The notes under the pieces: generated by a model
Seen by the model: only the letters and a program-made list of their open reading frames with translations
Database searches by the model: none
What the model was told of the DNA's origin: nothing
Made by a program: the position numbers and the translations under genes
Assembly: GCA_046566145.1 (NCBI GenBank)
Contig: JBKHXF010000012.1
Location: 1-34,342, forward strand
From: JBKHXF01 sp046566145
Lineage (GTDB): Bacteria > Actinomycetota > Nitriliruptoria > Nitriliruptorales > Nitriliruptoraceae
Direction of reading: 5' to 3'
DNA: 34,342 nucleotides
Shown here: in pieces, positions 16,050-23,383 of the stretch
Position numbering within the stretch: position 1 is the stretch's first letter
Layout: each line of letters starts with the position of its first letter

Positions 16050-18145
16050 CAGGCGCCGTCCCGGGCCGCGCGCTGCTGCGCCTGGATGGCCGTGATCGCC
16101 ACGGTGTTGACGACGTCGGGCACGAGGCAGCCCCGCGACAGGTCGTTGACCGGCGCGTTCAGGCCCTGCAGGACCGGGCCGATGGCGATGGCCCCGGCGG
16201 AGCGCTGCACGGCCTTGTAGGTGGTGTTGCCGGTGTCGAGGTCGGGGAACACGAACACGGTGGCGCGACCGGCGACGGGGGACGTCGGGGCCTTCTTGGC
16301 GGCGACCCCCGGGTCGATGGCCGCGTCGTACTGCAGCGGCCCGTCGAGCACGAGGTCCGGCGCACGCTCGTGCGCGAGCGCGGTCGCCGCGGCGACCTTC
16401 TCGACGTCGGACCCGGAGCCGGATGCACCCGTCGAGTACGACAGCATGGCGACGCGTGGCTCGATGCCGAACGTCCGGGCCGTCTCCGCCGACGCGATGG
16501 CGATGTCCGCGAGCTCGTCCGCCGTCGGGTTGGGCACGACCGCGCAGTCGCCGTAGACCAGCACACGGTCGGCCAGGCACATCAGGAAGACGCTCGACAC
16601 GACGTCGACGCCCGAGCGGGTCCGCACGAACTCGAAGGCCGGTCGGATCGTGTGGGCGGTGGTGTGCATCGCCCCGGAGACCATGCCGTCCGCCTCGCCG
16701 AGGTGGACCATCATCGTCCCGAAGTAGCTGACGTCGGTCATGCGGTCGCGGGCCTGGTCGAGCGTGATGCCCTTGTGGGCGCGCAGGTCCCGGTACCTCT
16801 CGGCGAAGCGGTCGAGCCGCTCGTCGGCTGTCGGGTCGATGACCGGCACGTCGCCGAGGTCGACCCCGAGCTCCTCGGCACGGCGCCGCACCTCGCGCTC
16901 CTCCCCGAGCAGCGTGATGTCGGCCACACGCCGGTCGAGCAGGATCCGCGTGGCACGCAGGATGCGCTCGTCGGTCCCCTCGGGGAGCACCACGTGGCGC
17001 CGGTCGGCGGCGGCCCGCTCGACGAGCCGCCGCTCGAACATCCGGGGCGTGACCCGCTCGACGTAGGCGGTCGACAGGCGACCGGTGATGGCGTCGAGGT
17101 CGAGGTGCTCGGCGGCCAGGTCGAGCGCACGCCGGACCTTCCGCTGGTGACGGGGCCGGATGACCGAGCGGACCGCCGCGACCGCCGTGGCCGTGGCGAA
17201 CGTGTCCTCGTCGACCGCCCCGACGGGGACCGTCGAACGCACGCCCGCGAGGAGCGCCCCGACGCGCGGGTCGAGCTCGAACCCTCCCGTCAGGACGATG
17301 CCGGCGACCGAGGGCAGCGAGGGGGTGACGTCGGCGACGAGGGCGGCGAGGATCGGGCCGGTGCGGTCGGCCGGGACGAGGAGCAGGGTCCCGTCGCTCA
17401 GCCGGTCGAGCATGTTGGCCATCGACATCGCGCCGACCCGGATGCTCGTCACGGCCCGCTCGTCGTCGACCGGGACGTCCGTGGTCGGCACGACCTCGAC
17501 GCCGATCGCCGCGAAGACCTCCGCGACCGTCGGCACGGCGAGCACCGGGTCCTCCGGCACGAGACCGACCGGCACCTGTGCGCGGGCGGTGGCCTCCCGG
17601 ACCTCCTCGAGCAGTTCCGGGGCGACCCGGTTCACGACCGTCCCGAGGTGGGTGGCGCCGATGTCCGCGAGCCGGTCGTGTGCCAGGCCGACCGCGTCGA
17701 CGACCGCGGACGCGGCCCGACCCGTGCCCTTGACGACCGCGAGCACCGGCGTGCCGAGGTCCGCGACGAGCGTGGCGTCGAGCTCCATGTCCCTGGAGCC
17801 GACCACGCCGGTGTGGTCCGGTCCGTCGACGACGACCACGTCGCAGCGGGCGAGCAGCTGGTGGTACGCCTCGAGGGTGCGGGCGACCAGCACGTCGGTG
17901 GTGCCGTCGGCGACGCGGTCGGCGAGCGTGGCCGCGCTCTCGAGCTCCACCACGTCGTCGTGCTGGGCGCCCGGGCCCAGCCGTGAGCGGACGAGGGCCG
18001 CCCGCTGGTCGTCGTGCAGCGGCGTGACCGGTTGCAGGTACCCGACGCGACCGGCCGTCGCTGCGAGGTGGTCGACGAGCGCGAGCACGACGAGGGACTT
18101 GCCCGCGGAGGGCTCGAACGAGGTGACGTGGATGGCACGGGCCAC
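16049..18145 (-). CDS. pta: Phosphate acetyltransferase, long form with N-terminal AAA and DRTGG domains
   Basis: A 698-residue enzyme making acetyl phosphate from acetyl-CoA. The N-terminal dethiobiotin-synthetase-like domain has a P-loop variant FEPSAGKSLV (about 10-19), followed by a DRTGG domain (ADRTGPILAAL is visible near residue 260), and a C-terminal catalytic PTA_PTB domain (about 370-698) with VVLPEGTDERILRA, GEADGMVSGAMHTTA, MLSYSTGASGSG and FPDLDTGNTTYK. The extra N-terminal domains are regulatory in long-form Pta. Transcribed with ackA. GTG at 18145 has AGGAG 9 nt upstream. Confidence 0.96.
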   Translation of the reverse strand: MARAIHVTSFEPSAGKSLVVLALVDHLAATAGRVGYLQPVTPLHDDQRAALVRSRLGPGAQHDDVVELESAATLADRVADGTTDVLVARTLEAYHQLLARCDVVVVDGPDHTGVVGSRDMELDATLVADLGTPVLAVVKGTGRAASAVVDAVGLAHDRLADIGATHLGTVVNRVAPELLEEVREATARAQVPVGLVPEDPVLAVPTVAEVFAAIGVEVVPTTDVPVDDERAVTSIRVGAMSMANMLDRLSDGTLLLVPADRTGPILAALVADVTPSLPSVAGIVLTGGFELDPRVGALLAGVRSTVPVGAVDEDTFATATAVAAVRSVIRPRHQRKVRRALDLAAEHLDLDAITGRLSTAYVERVTPRMFERRLVERAAADRRHVVLPEGTDERILRATRILLDRRVADITLLGEEREVRRRAEELGVDLGDVPVIDPTADERLDRFAERYRDLRAHKGITLDQARDRMTDVSYFGTMMVHLGEADGMVSGAMHTTAHTIRPAFEFVRTRSGVDVVSSVFLMCLADRVLVYGDCAVVPNPTADELADIAIASAETARTFGIEPRVAMLSYSTGASGSGSDVEKVAAATALAHERAPDLVLDGPLQYDAAIDPGVAAKKAPTSPVAGRATVFVFPDLDTGNTTYKAVQRSAGAIAIGPVLQGLNAPVNDLSRGCLVPDVVNTVAITAIQAQQRAARDGA

Positions 18146-18177
18146 GTGGGCACGCTCCTGACGGGGTCGGGGCCGAC

Positions 18178-18183
18178 ACGCTA
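18178..18183 (-). promoter_or_regulatory. -10 hexamer TAGCGT for pta-ackA
   Basis: TAGCGT on the minus strand would start transcription near 18171, giving a leader of about 26 nt that contains the AGGAG ribosome site. The same hexamer stands before the receiver gene (30193-30198). No clear -35. Confidence 0.4.
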
Positions 18184-18230
18184 CGCGGCCGCTCCGCGCC
18201 GTCCACGCCGACGGCCCGACCCCTCGGACC

Positions 18231-19013
18231 TCAGCTGCGCAGGACGTTGCCGAAGACCAGCCACGCGAGCGCCGACTTCGCGCCGAGCGACAGCCAGATG
18301 TAGGTCCGCTCGCCGGTCAGGTAGGACGACCAACGCCCGACCTGCCGGTACTGCAGCCACTGGGTCAGCCCGAAGCTCCAGAAGAACGCGAGCTCCACCG
18401 CGTACAGGACGAACACGAAGGTGGGGACCGCCGCGGCGTCCTGCAGCAGGTAGATGCCGATGACGACCCACGGCACGGCGCCGGCGGCCGTCCCGAACCA
18501 GAACGGGCGCAGCGAGGCGTCGCGTCCGGGCCGCGCGTACCGCTCCTGCAGCGCCCCGAACCCGATCATGGCGCTGTTGATCCCGACCAGCCCGACGAGG
18601 GCCGCGAGGTCCCAGATGCCGACGAACACCGCGATGAGCACGAGCATGAGCGACGCCGAGACCGAGTACTCGGCCCAGCGCAGGTCGTTGCGGCCCTGCC
18701 GGAGCTGCCCCTCGTAGGTGCGCTGCAGCGGCCCGGCCGAGAGGAGGTGGTCGACGGCGGCGAGCAGCAGGAAGACCGCGACGGCGGGTCCGATCGCCAG
18801 CTCGGACACGGTCGTCGGATCGACGCGGCCTCCACCGGCGAGGACCGCGACGGGGTCGTCGTCGAGGAAGTCCGCGACGATGGGGACCGAGAGGTCGTTG
18901 CTCAGCACCAGCATCAGCCCGGCCTGCAGCAGGTGCGCCAGCCCGATCCACAGGTTCAGGGTCCGCAGGCGTCGGGAGTCGTCCGGGGAGACCGGGACGT
19001 CGGTGCTGCGCAT
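18231..19013 (-). CDS. Heliorhodopsin
   Basis: A 260-residue seven-helix retinal protein. Helix 7 reads IWLSLGAKSALAWLVF with the retinal-binding K246 and, four residues before it, S242. Helix 3 starts RNDLRWAEYSVSASL and supplies E115 as Schiff-base counterion with R112 and S119 near it. H27 (GLAHLLQ) and H89 (AVDHLLS) match the two conserved histidines of heliorhodopsins. Approximate helices: 18-37, 71-95, 111-131, 133-156, 170-190, 196-222, 233-257. Helix 7 and helix 3 text exclude type 1 pump or channel rhodopsins, where helix 3 carries a DTE-like triplet. Heliorhodopsins have long photocycles, do not pump protons, insert with the N-terminus inside, and their role is mostly unresolved. 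Start ATG at 19013 is preceded by GCGGAG. A terminator (19096-19127) separates it from moeZ. No retinal or carotenoid gene is in the window. Confidence 0.93.
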   Translation of the reverse strand: MRSTDVPVSPDDSRRLRTLNLWIGLAHLLQAGLMLVLSNDLSVPIVADFLDDDPVAVLAGGGRVDPTTVSELAIGPAVAVFLLLAAVDHLLSAGPLQRTYEGQLRQGRNDLRWAEYSVSASLMLVLIAVFVGIWDLAALVGLVGINSAMIGFGALQERYARPGRDASLRPFWFGTAAGAVPWVVIGIYLLQDAAAVPTFVFVLYAVELAFFWSFGLTQWLQYRQVGRWSSYLTGERTYIWLSLGAKSALAWLVFGNVLRS

Positions 19014-19095
19014 GGTCCGCTCCGCTCGCTCGACGGGACCGTCGGCCCGTCGTCGTGACCTTCGGCGCGACCACCGCGACGTCCGGGTCCGGACG

Positions 19096-19127
19096 GGCAC
19101 GGCCCCCGCGGGGGCGGGGGCCGTGCC
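19096..19127 (-). terminator. Strong 13-bp hairpin downstream of moeZ
   Basis: GGCACGGCCCCCG, 6-nt loop CGGGGG, then the exact complement CGGGGGCCGTGCC. It lies 19 nt past the moeZ stop and 82 nt before the heliorhodopsin start. No T-tract follows, as is common in high-GC actinobacteria. Confidence 0.75.
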
Positions 19128-19145
19128 AGGGTGCCGGGTCGTGCG

Positions 19146-20318
19146 TCAGTACGTGGGGATGCTCGGGTCGACCTGTCGCGCGTACGCGTTGATGCCGCCC
19201 CACAGGTTGTAGGCCTTGAACCCGGCGCCGCGCAGGAGCTCGGTCGCCTCCCGGGAGCGGGCGCCGGACTTGCACTGCATGACGTAGGTCTTGGCGTCGT
19301 CGAGCTCGGCGAGCTTGCCGGGGAGGGTGTCCTTCGGGATGAGCACCGAGCCCTCGATGCGGCTGATCTCGTACTCGTGGGGCTCGCGCACGTCGATCAG
19401 GACGACGTCCTCGCGGGTCGCCCAGTCCTTCGCGTACTCGGTAGGCAGGATCTCGAGCTCGGTGTCGGCGTCGGCCTGCTCGACGCGGTCGTGGGCGGGG
19501 ACGCCGCAGAACTCCTCGTAGTCGATGAGCTCGGTGATGCTCGGCTCGGGCCCACAGACCGGGCAGTCCGGGTCCTTGGTGACCTTCACGTAGGTCCACC
19601 GCTGCTCGAGCGCGTCGTACAGCCCGAGCCGTCCCACCATGGGGTCGCCGATGCCGGCGAGCAGCTTGATGCCCTCGGTCGCCTGGGCGGTGCCGATGTG
19701 GCCGGCCATGACCCCGAAGACGCCACCCTCGGCGCAGTTGGGGACCATGCCCGGCGGGGGCGGCTCCGGGAACATGCAGCGGTAGCAGGGGCCCTCGGCC
19801 GCGTAGAACACGCTGAGCTGGCCCTCGAAGCGGAAGATCGACCCGTAGACGTTCGGCTTGCCGAGCAGCACGCACGCGTCGTTCACGAGGTACCGCGTCG
19901 GGAAGTTGTCGGTCCCGTCGATGACGAGGTCGTACTGCCCGACGATCTCGAGGGCGTTCTCGGACGTGAGGAACGTCTTGTGGGCGACCACCTCGACGCT
20001 GGGGTTGATCTCGTGGATGGCCCGGGTCGCCGAGTCGACCTTGTGCTGGCCGATGGTCGAGGTCGTGTGGATGACCTGGCGCTGCAGGTTCGACGCGTCG
20101 ACGACGTCGTCGTCGACGAGTCCGAGGGTCCCGACCCCAGCGGCAGCGAGGTAGAGGGCGAGCGGCGAGCCGAGGCCGCCGGTACCGACGAGCAGGACAC
20201 GGGAGGCCTTGAGCCGCTCCTGTCCCTCGACGCCGACCTCGGGGATGATGAGGTGGCGGGAGAGGCGGGCGATCTCGTCCTTGGTGAGCGGGACGCGTCG
20301 GTCGACGACGGGCTGCAT
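19146..20318 (-). CDS. moeZ: MoeZ-type adenylyltransferase/sulfurtransferase (E1-like ThiF domain plus rhodanese)
   Basis: A 390-residue two-domain protein that adenylates the C-terminal glycine of a ubiquitin-like sulfur carrier (MoaD, ThiS or CysO) and then hands it sulfur. The ThiF/MoeB domain covers about 1-265: nucleotide loop GTGGLG (45-50), GTDNFPTRY, zinc cysteines C178/C181 and C252/C255, and C195 in PNCAEGGVFG. The rhodanese domain covers about 290-390 with active cysteine C349 in MQCKSGARSR. MoeZ in Mycobacterium serves CysO-dependent cysteine synthesis and molybdopterin synthesis; no carrier protein gene is adjacent here, so the partner is unknown. Start ATG at 20318; GAGGACC precedes it. 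Confidence 0.93.
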   Translation of the reverse strand: MQPVVDRRVPLTKDEIARLSRHLIIPEVGVEGQERLKASRVLLVGTGGLGSPLALYLAAAGVGTLGLVDDDVVDASNLQRQVIHTTSTIGQHKVDSATRAIHEINPSVEVVAHKTFLTSENALEIVGQYDLVIDGTDNFPTRYLVNDACVLLGKPNVYGSIFRFEGQLSVFYAAEGPCYRCMFPEPPPPGMVPNCAEGGVFGVMAGHIGTAQATEGIKLLAGIGDPMVGRLGLYDALEQRWTYVKVTKDPDCPVCGPEPSITELIDYEEFCGVPAHDRVEQADADTELEILPTEYAKDWATREDVVLIDVREPHEYEISRIEGSVLIPKDTLPGKLAELDDAKTYVMQCKSGARSREATELLRGAGFKAYNLWGGINAYARQVDPSIPTY

Positions 20319-20429
20319 GGAGGTCCTCGTACGGGAGAGGGGAGGGACCGGGGGTCACCCGGGACGGCGTCCGGCACCGCGGCGAGCGGGCCGGGAGGGG
20401 CGCGTCCGCCTGCGGGTCGGCGGTCGGGC

Positions 20430-20518
20430 ACGGTGGTGGTCCGTCGCGAGTGTGAACGCCGGATGGGAGGGGGTCCGTCCCGCCCCCGTGAGAACGGTGC
20501 GAACCCGACCACCACCGT
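20430..20518. repeat. 12-bp inverted repeat flanking three GTGNGAAC direct repeats in the moeZ-galE divergent region
   Basis: ACGGTGGTGGTC at 20430-20441 is the exact reverse complement of GACCACCACCGT at 20507-20518. Between them lie GTGTGAAC (20450), GTGAGAAC (20488) and GTGCGAAC (20497); the last two are one helical turn (9 nt) apart. The block sits upstream of both divergent genes and could be an operator; that is inference. Confidence 0.5.
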
Positions 20519-20561
20519 CACCGTCGGCGCCGAACCGGCCAGCCGGAGCGCGGACCGACGC

Positions 20562-20567
20562 TAGCCT
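20562..20567 (+). promoter_or_regulatory. -10 hexamer TAGCCT for galE (near-leaderless)
   Basis: TAGCCT is followed by 9 nt and the ATG at 20577, with no Shine-Dalgarno. A -35 is not apparent. Confidence 0.45.
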
Positions 20568-20576
20568 CCGCGCACC

Positions 20577-21551
20577 ATGCCCACCTGGATGCTCACCGGC
20601 GGCGCCGGCTACATCGGCGCCCACGTCACCCCCGCGCTCGCAGCCGCCGGGCACGACGTCGTCGTGCTCGACGACCTGTCGACCGGCGTGCGCGCCAAGG
20701 TCCCTGCGGACGTCCCACTGGTGGTGGCGAACGTCCTCGACACCGCGAGCGTCGAGGCAGCGCTGCGCCAGCACGCGGTGACGGGCGTGGTCCACCTGGC
20801 CGCGAAGAAGGCCGTCGGCGAGTCGGTGGAGCGTCCCCTGCACTACTGGGAGCAGAACGTCTCCGGGCTCGGGTCGCTGCTGACGGCCTGCGCGGCCGCC
20901 GGCGTCGACCGGGTGGTGTTCTCCTCGTCGGCGGCGACGTACGGGATGCCGGACGTCGACGTCGTGACCGAGGACACGCCGCCGGCACCGATCTCGCCGT
21001 ACGGCGAGACCAAGCTCGCCGGTGAGTGGATGGTCCGGGCGTGGGCCGCCGCGACCGGTGCCCGTGCCATGAGCCTGCGGTACTTCAACGTGGCCGGTGC
21101 GGGCGCCGACCACCTCGGGGACACGGGGGTGTTCAACCTCGTGCCCCTGGTGTTCCAGGCCCTCACCGAAGGCGCACGGCCGAAGGTGTTCGGCGACGAC
21201 TACCCGACCCCCGACGGGACGTGCGTCCGCGACTACATCCACGTCGTGGACCTCGCCGACGCGCACGCCCGGGCCGCCGGCGCGCTGGAGGGGCGCCCGG
21301 ACGGCGACCACACCGTGGTGAACGTCTCGACGGGCACGGGGGCGTCCGTGCTCGAGGTCCTCGAGACCGTGCGCCGAGTCACCGGCCGGCAGTTCGAGGC
21401 GGAGGTGACCCCGCGACGGGCCGGTGACCCGGCGCGGGTCGTCGGGTCGACGGAGCGCGGGGCGGCGCTCCTCGGGTGGCGTGCCCGCCGTGACCTGACC
21501 GACATGGTCGCCTCGGCGTGGTCCGCCTGGACGGCGACGCCCCGCCCCTGA
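20577..21551 (+). CDS. galE: UDP-glucose 4-epimerase
   Basis: A 324-residue extended short-chain dehydrogenase that interconverts UDP-glucose and UDP-galactose with bound NAD. The nucleotide motif GGAGYIG is at 8-14, the catalytic triad is in FSSSAATYG (about 115-123) and SPYGETK (Y142, K146), and the conserved MSLRYFNVAGA and DYIHVVDLA blocks follow; the last two are GalE signatures that separate it from other sugar epimerases. Full length. It feeds cell-surface glycan synthesis or galactose use; no other gal gene is adjacent. Divergent from moeZ. Start ATG at 20577 fits the -10 at 20562-20567. Confidence 0.93.
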   Translation: MPTWMLTGGAGYIGAHVTPALAAAGHDVVVLDDLSTGVRAKVPADVPLVVANVLDTASVEAALRQHAVTGVVHLAAKKAVGESVERPLHYWEQNVSGLGSLLTACAAAGVDRVVFSSSAATYGMPDVDVVTEDTPPAPISPYGETKLAGEWMVRAWAAATGARAMSLRYFNVAGAGADHLGDTGVFNLVPLVFQALTEGARPKVFGDDYPTPDGTCVRDYIHVVDLADAHARAAGALEGRPDGDHTVVNVSTGTGASVLEVLETVRRVTGRQFEAEVTPRRAGDPARVVGSTERGAALLGWRARRDLTDMVASAWSAWTATPRP

Positions 21552-21575
21552 GCCGCCGGCGCGGTCCGCCGAGTC

Positions 21576-22199
21576 TCAGCGGTCCTCGGGGTCCACGACG
21601 GAGAGCTCGAGGTCCGCCTCGTACCCCGACGTCGCGGCGAAGTACACGATGTCCACGAGGTAGTAGCGGACCGGCACGCCGGGCTCGGTCACCAGCCGGA
21701 ACGTGACGCACTCGTCCACGCCGACGCACGGCTGCTGGTCCTCGTTGACCACGAAGCTCTGCGCGGTGCAGTCGATCTGGCACCCCGCGACGTTGCCCGA
21801 GCGGGCGATCCGGTTGAGCCGCTGGCCGCCCTCGGGGTCCGTGGCGTACACGTGGATGTCGTGGTCCGCGCCGACCACCCGGGCGTCGAGCGTGATGGTG
21901 ACGTCCGCCACCCCGAGCCTCTCCCCCGGCGCCGGGGGGTGACGCACCTCGATGCGGATCGTCTCGCAGTAGGCGTCCGGCGTCTTGGCGCACCGGGGAG
22001 CGTCGCCGAGCTCGGTGAACGCGGTGGGGTTGACGGCGATCACGTCGCCACCAGCGATGTGGGCGAACGGCGAGGACGGCCGCAGCAGGACCTCGTGGTC
22101 CACGATGGCCCCGCGCTCCTCGACCGAGGCCGGGGCGGCACCGAGCGCGCCGACGACGGCGAGCAGCAGGACGAGGGCGGAGTGACGTACACGGCGCAC
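21576..22199 (-). CDS. Secreted protein of unknown function with three cysteine pairs
   Basis: A 207-residue exported protein that I do not recognise. The start VRRVRHSALVLLLAVVGA is a classic signal peptide, cleaved probably near residues 22-25. The mature part is acidic and strand-rich, and carries six cysteines in three close pairs: C70/C78 (CX7C), C140/C144 (CX3C) and C158/C164 (CX5C), which suggests three disulfides outside the cell. The phrase VRYYLVDIVYFAATSGYEADLELSV looks like a beta-sandwich end. No lipobox, sortase or membrane anchor is seen. GTG at 22199 has GGGAG 8 nt upstream. It converges on galE with a 24-nt gap. Confidence 0.75.
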   Translation of the reverse strand: MRRVRHSALVLLLAVVGALGAAPASVEERGAIVDHEVLLRPSSPFAHIAGGDVIAVNPTAFTELGDAPRCAKTPDAYCETIRIEVRHPPAPGERLGVADVTITLDARVVGADHDIHVYATDPEGGQRLNRIARSGNVAGCQIDCTAQSFVVNEDQQPCVGVDECVTFRLVTEPGVPVRYYLVDIVYFAATSGYEADLELSVVDPEDR

Positions 22200-22308
22200 G
22201 GCAGGGGCTCCCGCATCGGGGGTCGTCGGGGGCGACCTCCTCGTCAGGACGGCTTCGCCGGCGTGGGCCCGTGGACCTGCCCGGACCGGCGCGGGGCGTG
22301 CACCGGAC

Positions 22309-22346
22309 GCACGTGAGCCCGGCCGGGAGGGGCCGGGCTCACGTGC
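22309..22346 (-). terminator. 16-bp perfect hairpin downstream of the suf operon
   Basis: GCACGTGAGCCCGGCC, loop GGGAGG, then GGCCGGGCTCACGTGC: a perfect 16-bp stem about 50 nt past the sufT stop and about 110 nt before the start of the secreted-protein gene. It has no T-tract. It is the natural end of the suf transcript. Confidence 0.78.
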
Positions 22347-22396
22347 TGTGATCGAGAACGCACGCAGCGTGCGGGCGCCCGCATCCGCGGGATGGG

Positions 22397-22858
22397 TCAG
22401 ACGTTCATGCCCATCGCGCGCAGCTCCTCGCGGACGTAGTCCGCGATCATCTCGACGTTCCACGGCGGCGAGAACGTGAACTCGACGTCGACGTTCTCCA
22501 CGCCCGGCATCGAGCCGAGGATGACCGAGCACTGCTGGTGGATGACCTCGGTGAGCGGGCAGCCCATCGACGTCAGGGTCATCAGCACGTGGACCTGACC
22601 GGGCGACGGCTTGGTCACGTCGTAGACCAGCCCGAGGTCGACGATGTTGTAGCCGATCTCCGGGTCGATGACGGCGCGCAGGCCGTTGCGCAGGTGCTCC
22701 GACGACGGCATGCCGTCGTCCTCGAGCGGGAGGTCGGCGAAGGGCCCGCGTCGGGCGGTGGCCTCCTCGGCGAGCGCCTCGGCGTCGGGCTCGGCGGCCG
22801 CGGTGGCCTCCTCGTTGGCCCGGCGCTGCTCCTCGAGCGTGTCGGTGTGCTCGCTCAT
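22397..22858 (-). CDS. sufT: SufT, MIP18/DUF59-family Fe-S assembly factor
   Basis: A 153-residue protein of the MIP18/PaaD-like (DUF59) family that helps Fe-S protein maturation. The core, from about residue 55, contains LRAVIDPEIGYNIVDLGLVYD and TLTSMGCPLTE with the conserved C100. A Glu/Ala-rich stretch of about 45 residues precedes it, which is a common addition in actinobacterial SufT. It is the last gene of the suf operon, 2 nt after the sufU stop. ATG at 22858 is chosen since it lies right behind sufU with AGGAG upstream (in the sufU 3' end). Confidence 0.9.
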   Translation of the reverse strand: MSEHTDTLEEQRRANEEATAAAEPDAEALAEEATARRGPFADLPLEDDGMPSSEHLRNGLRAVIDPEIGYNIVDLGLVYDVTKPSPGQVHVLMTLTSMGCPLTEVIHQQCSVILGSMPGVENVDVEFTFSPPWNVEMIADYVREELRAMGMNV

Positions 22859-22860
22859 GC

Positions 22861-23328
22861 TCACTCCTGGTGGGTCACGGTGTGCTCGGCGGCGCCACCG
22901 CGGTAGGTCTCGATCGCGTCCTTGACGGCCATCCAGCCCAGCAGGGCGCACTTGACGCGGACGGGGAACTTCGCGACGCCCTGGAAGGCGATGCCGTCCC
23001 CGAGGTCGTCGGGGCGGCGGGGCTCGTCCCCGTGCATCATCAGACGGAAGTCGTCGGCGAGGTCGAGGACGTCCTCGACGGGCCGGCCCTCGACCGCCAC
23101 CGTCATCGCGGAGGCCGAGGACTGGCTGATGGAGCAGCCCTCACCATCGAAGACGATGGCCGCGAGGGTCCCGTCCTCCCCCACGCGGATGCGCAGGTCC
23201 ATCTCGTCCCCGCACAGCGGGTTGGAGTGGTGGACGTGGACGGACTCGTCCTCGAGCTCCGGCGCCCGGTTCTTCGGCGCGCGGTAGTGGTCCAGGATGA
23301 TCTCCTGGTACAGGTCCTCGAGGCTCAT
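22861..23328 (-). CDS. sufU: SufU, zinc-dependent sulfurtransferase partner of SufS
   Basis: A 155-residue IscU-fold protein that accepts sulfur from SufS. Zinc ligands are visible: C39 in NPLCGDE with D41, C65 in GEGCSIS, and C127 in VKCALLGW. The insertion between the second and third ligand is typical of SufU and distinguishes it from scaffold-type IscU. Placed 55 nt downstream of sufS in the operon. ATG at 23328; only a weak G-rich ribosome site upstream. Confidence 0.95.
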   Translation of the reverse strand: MSLEDLYQEIILDHYRAPKNRAPELEDESVHVHHSNPLCGDEMDLRIRVGEDGTLAAIVFDGEGCSISQSSASAMTVAVEGRPVEDVLDLADDFRLMMHGDEPRRPDDLGDGIAFQGVAKFPVRVKCALLGWMAVKDAIETYRGGAAEHTVTHQE

Positions 23329-23383
23329 CGTCGTTCCCCCGCGGGGTGGTCGGCGTGCTGCTGGTTCGGGTGTGGTCGGCAGG

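Noticed and set aside
22363..22391. Additional palindromes CGCACG-CAG-CGTGCG and GCGGGCGCCCGC after sufT
   Set aside because: Short stems next to a far stronger 16-bp hairpin; I do not list them as a separate terminator.
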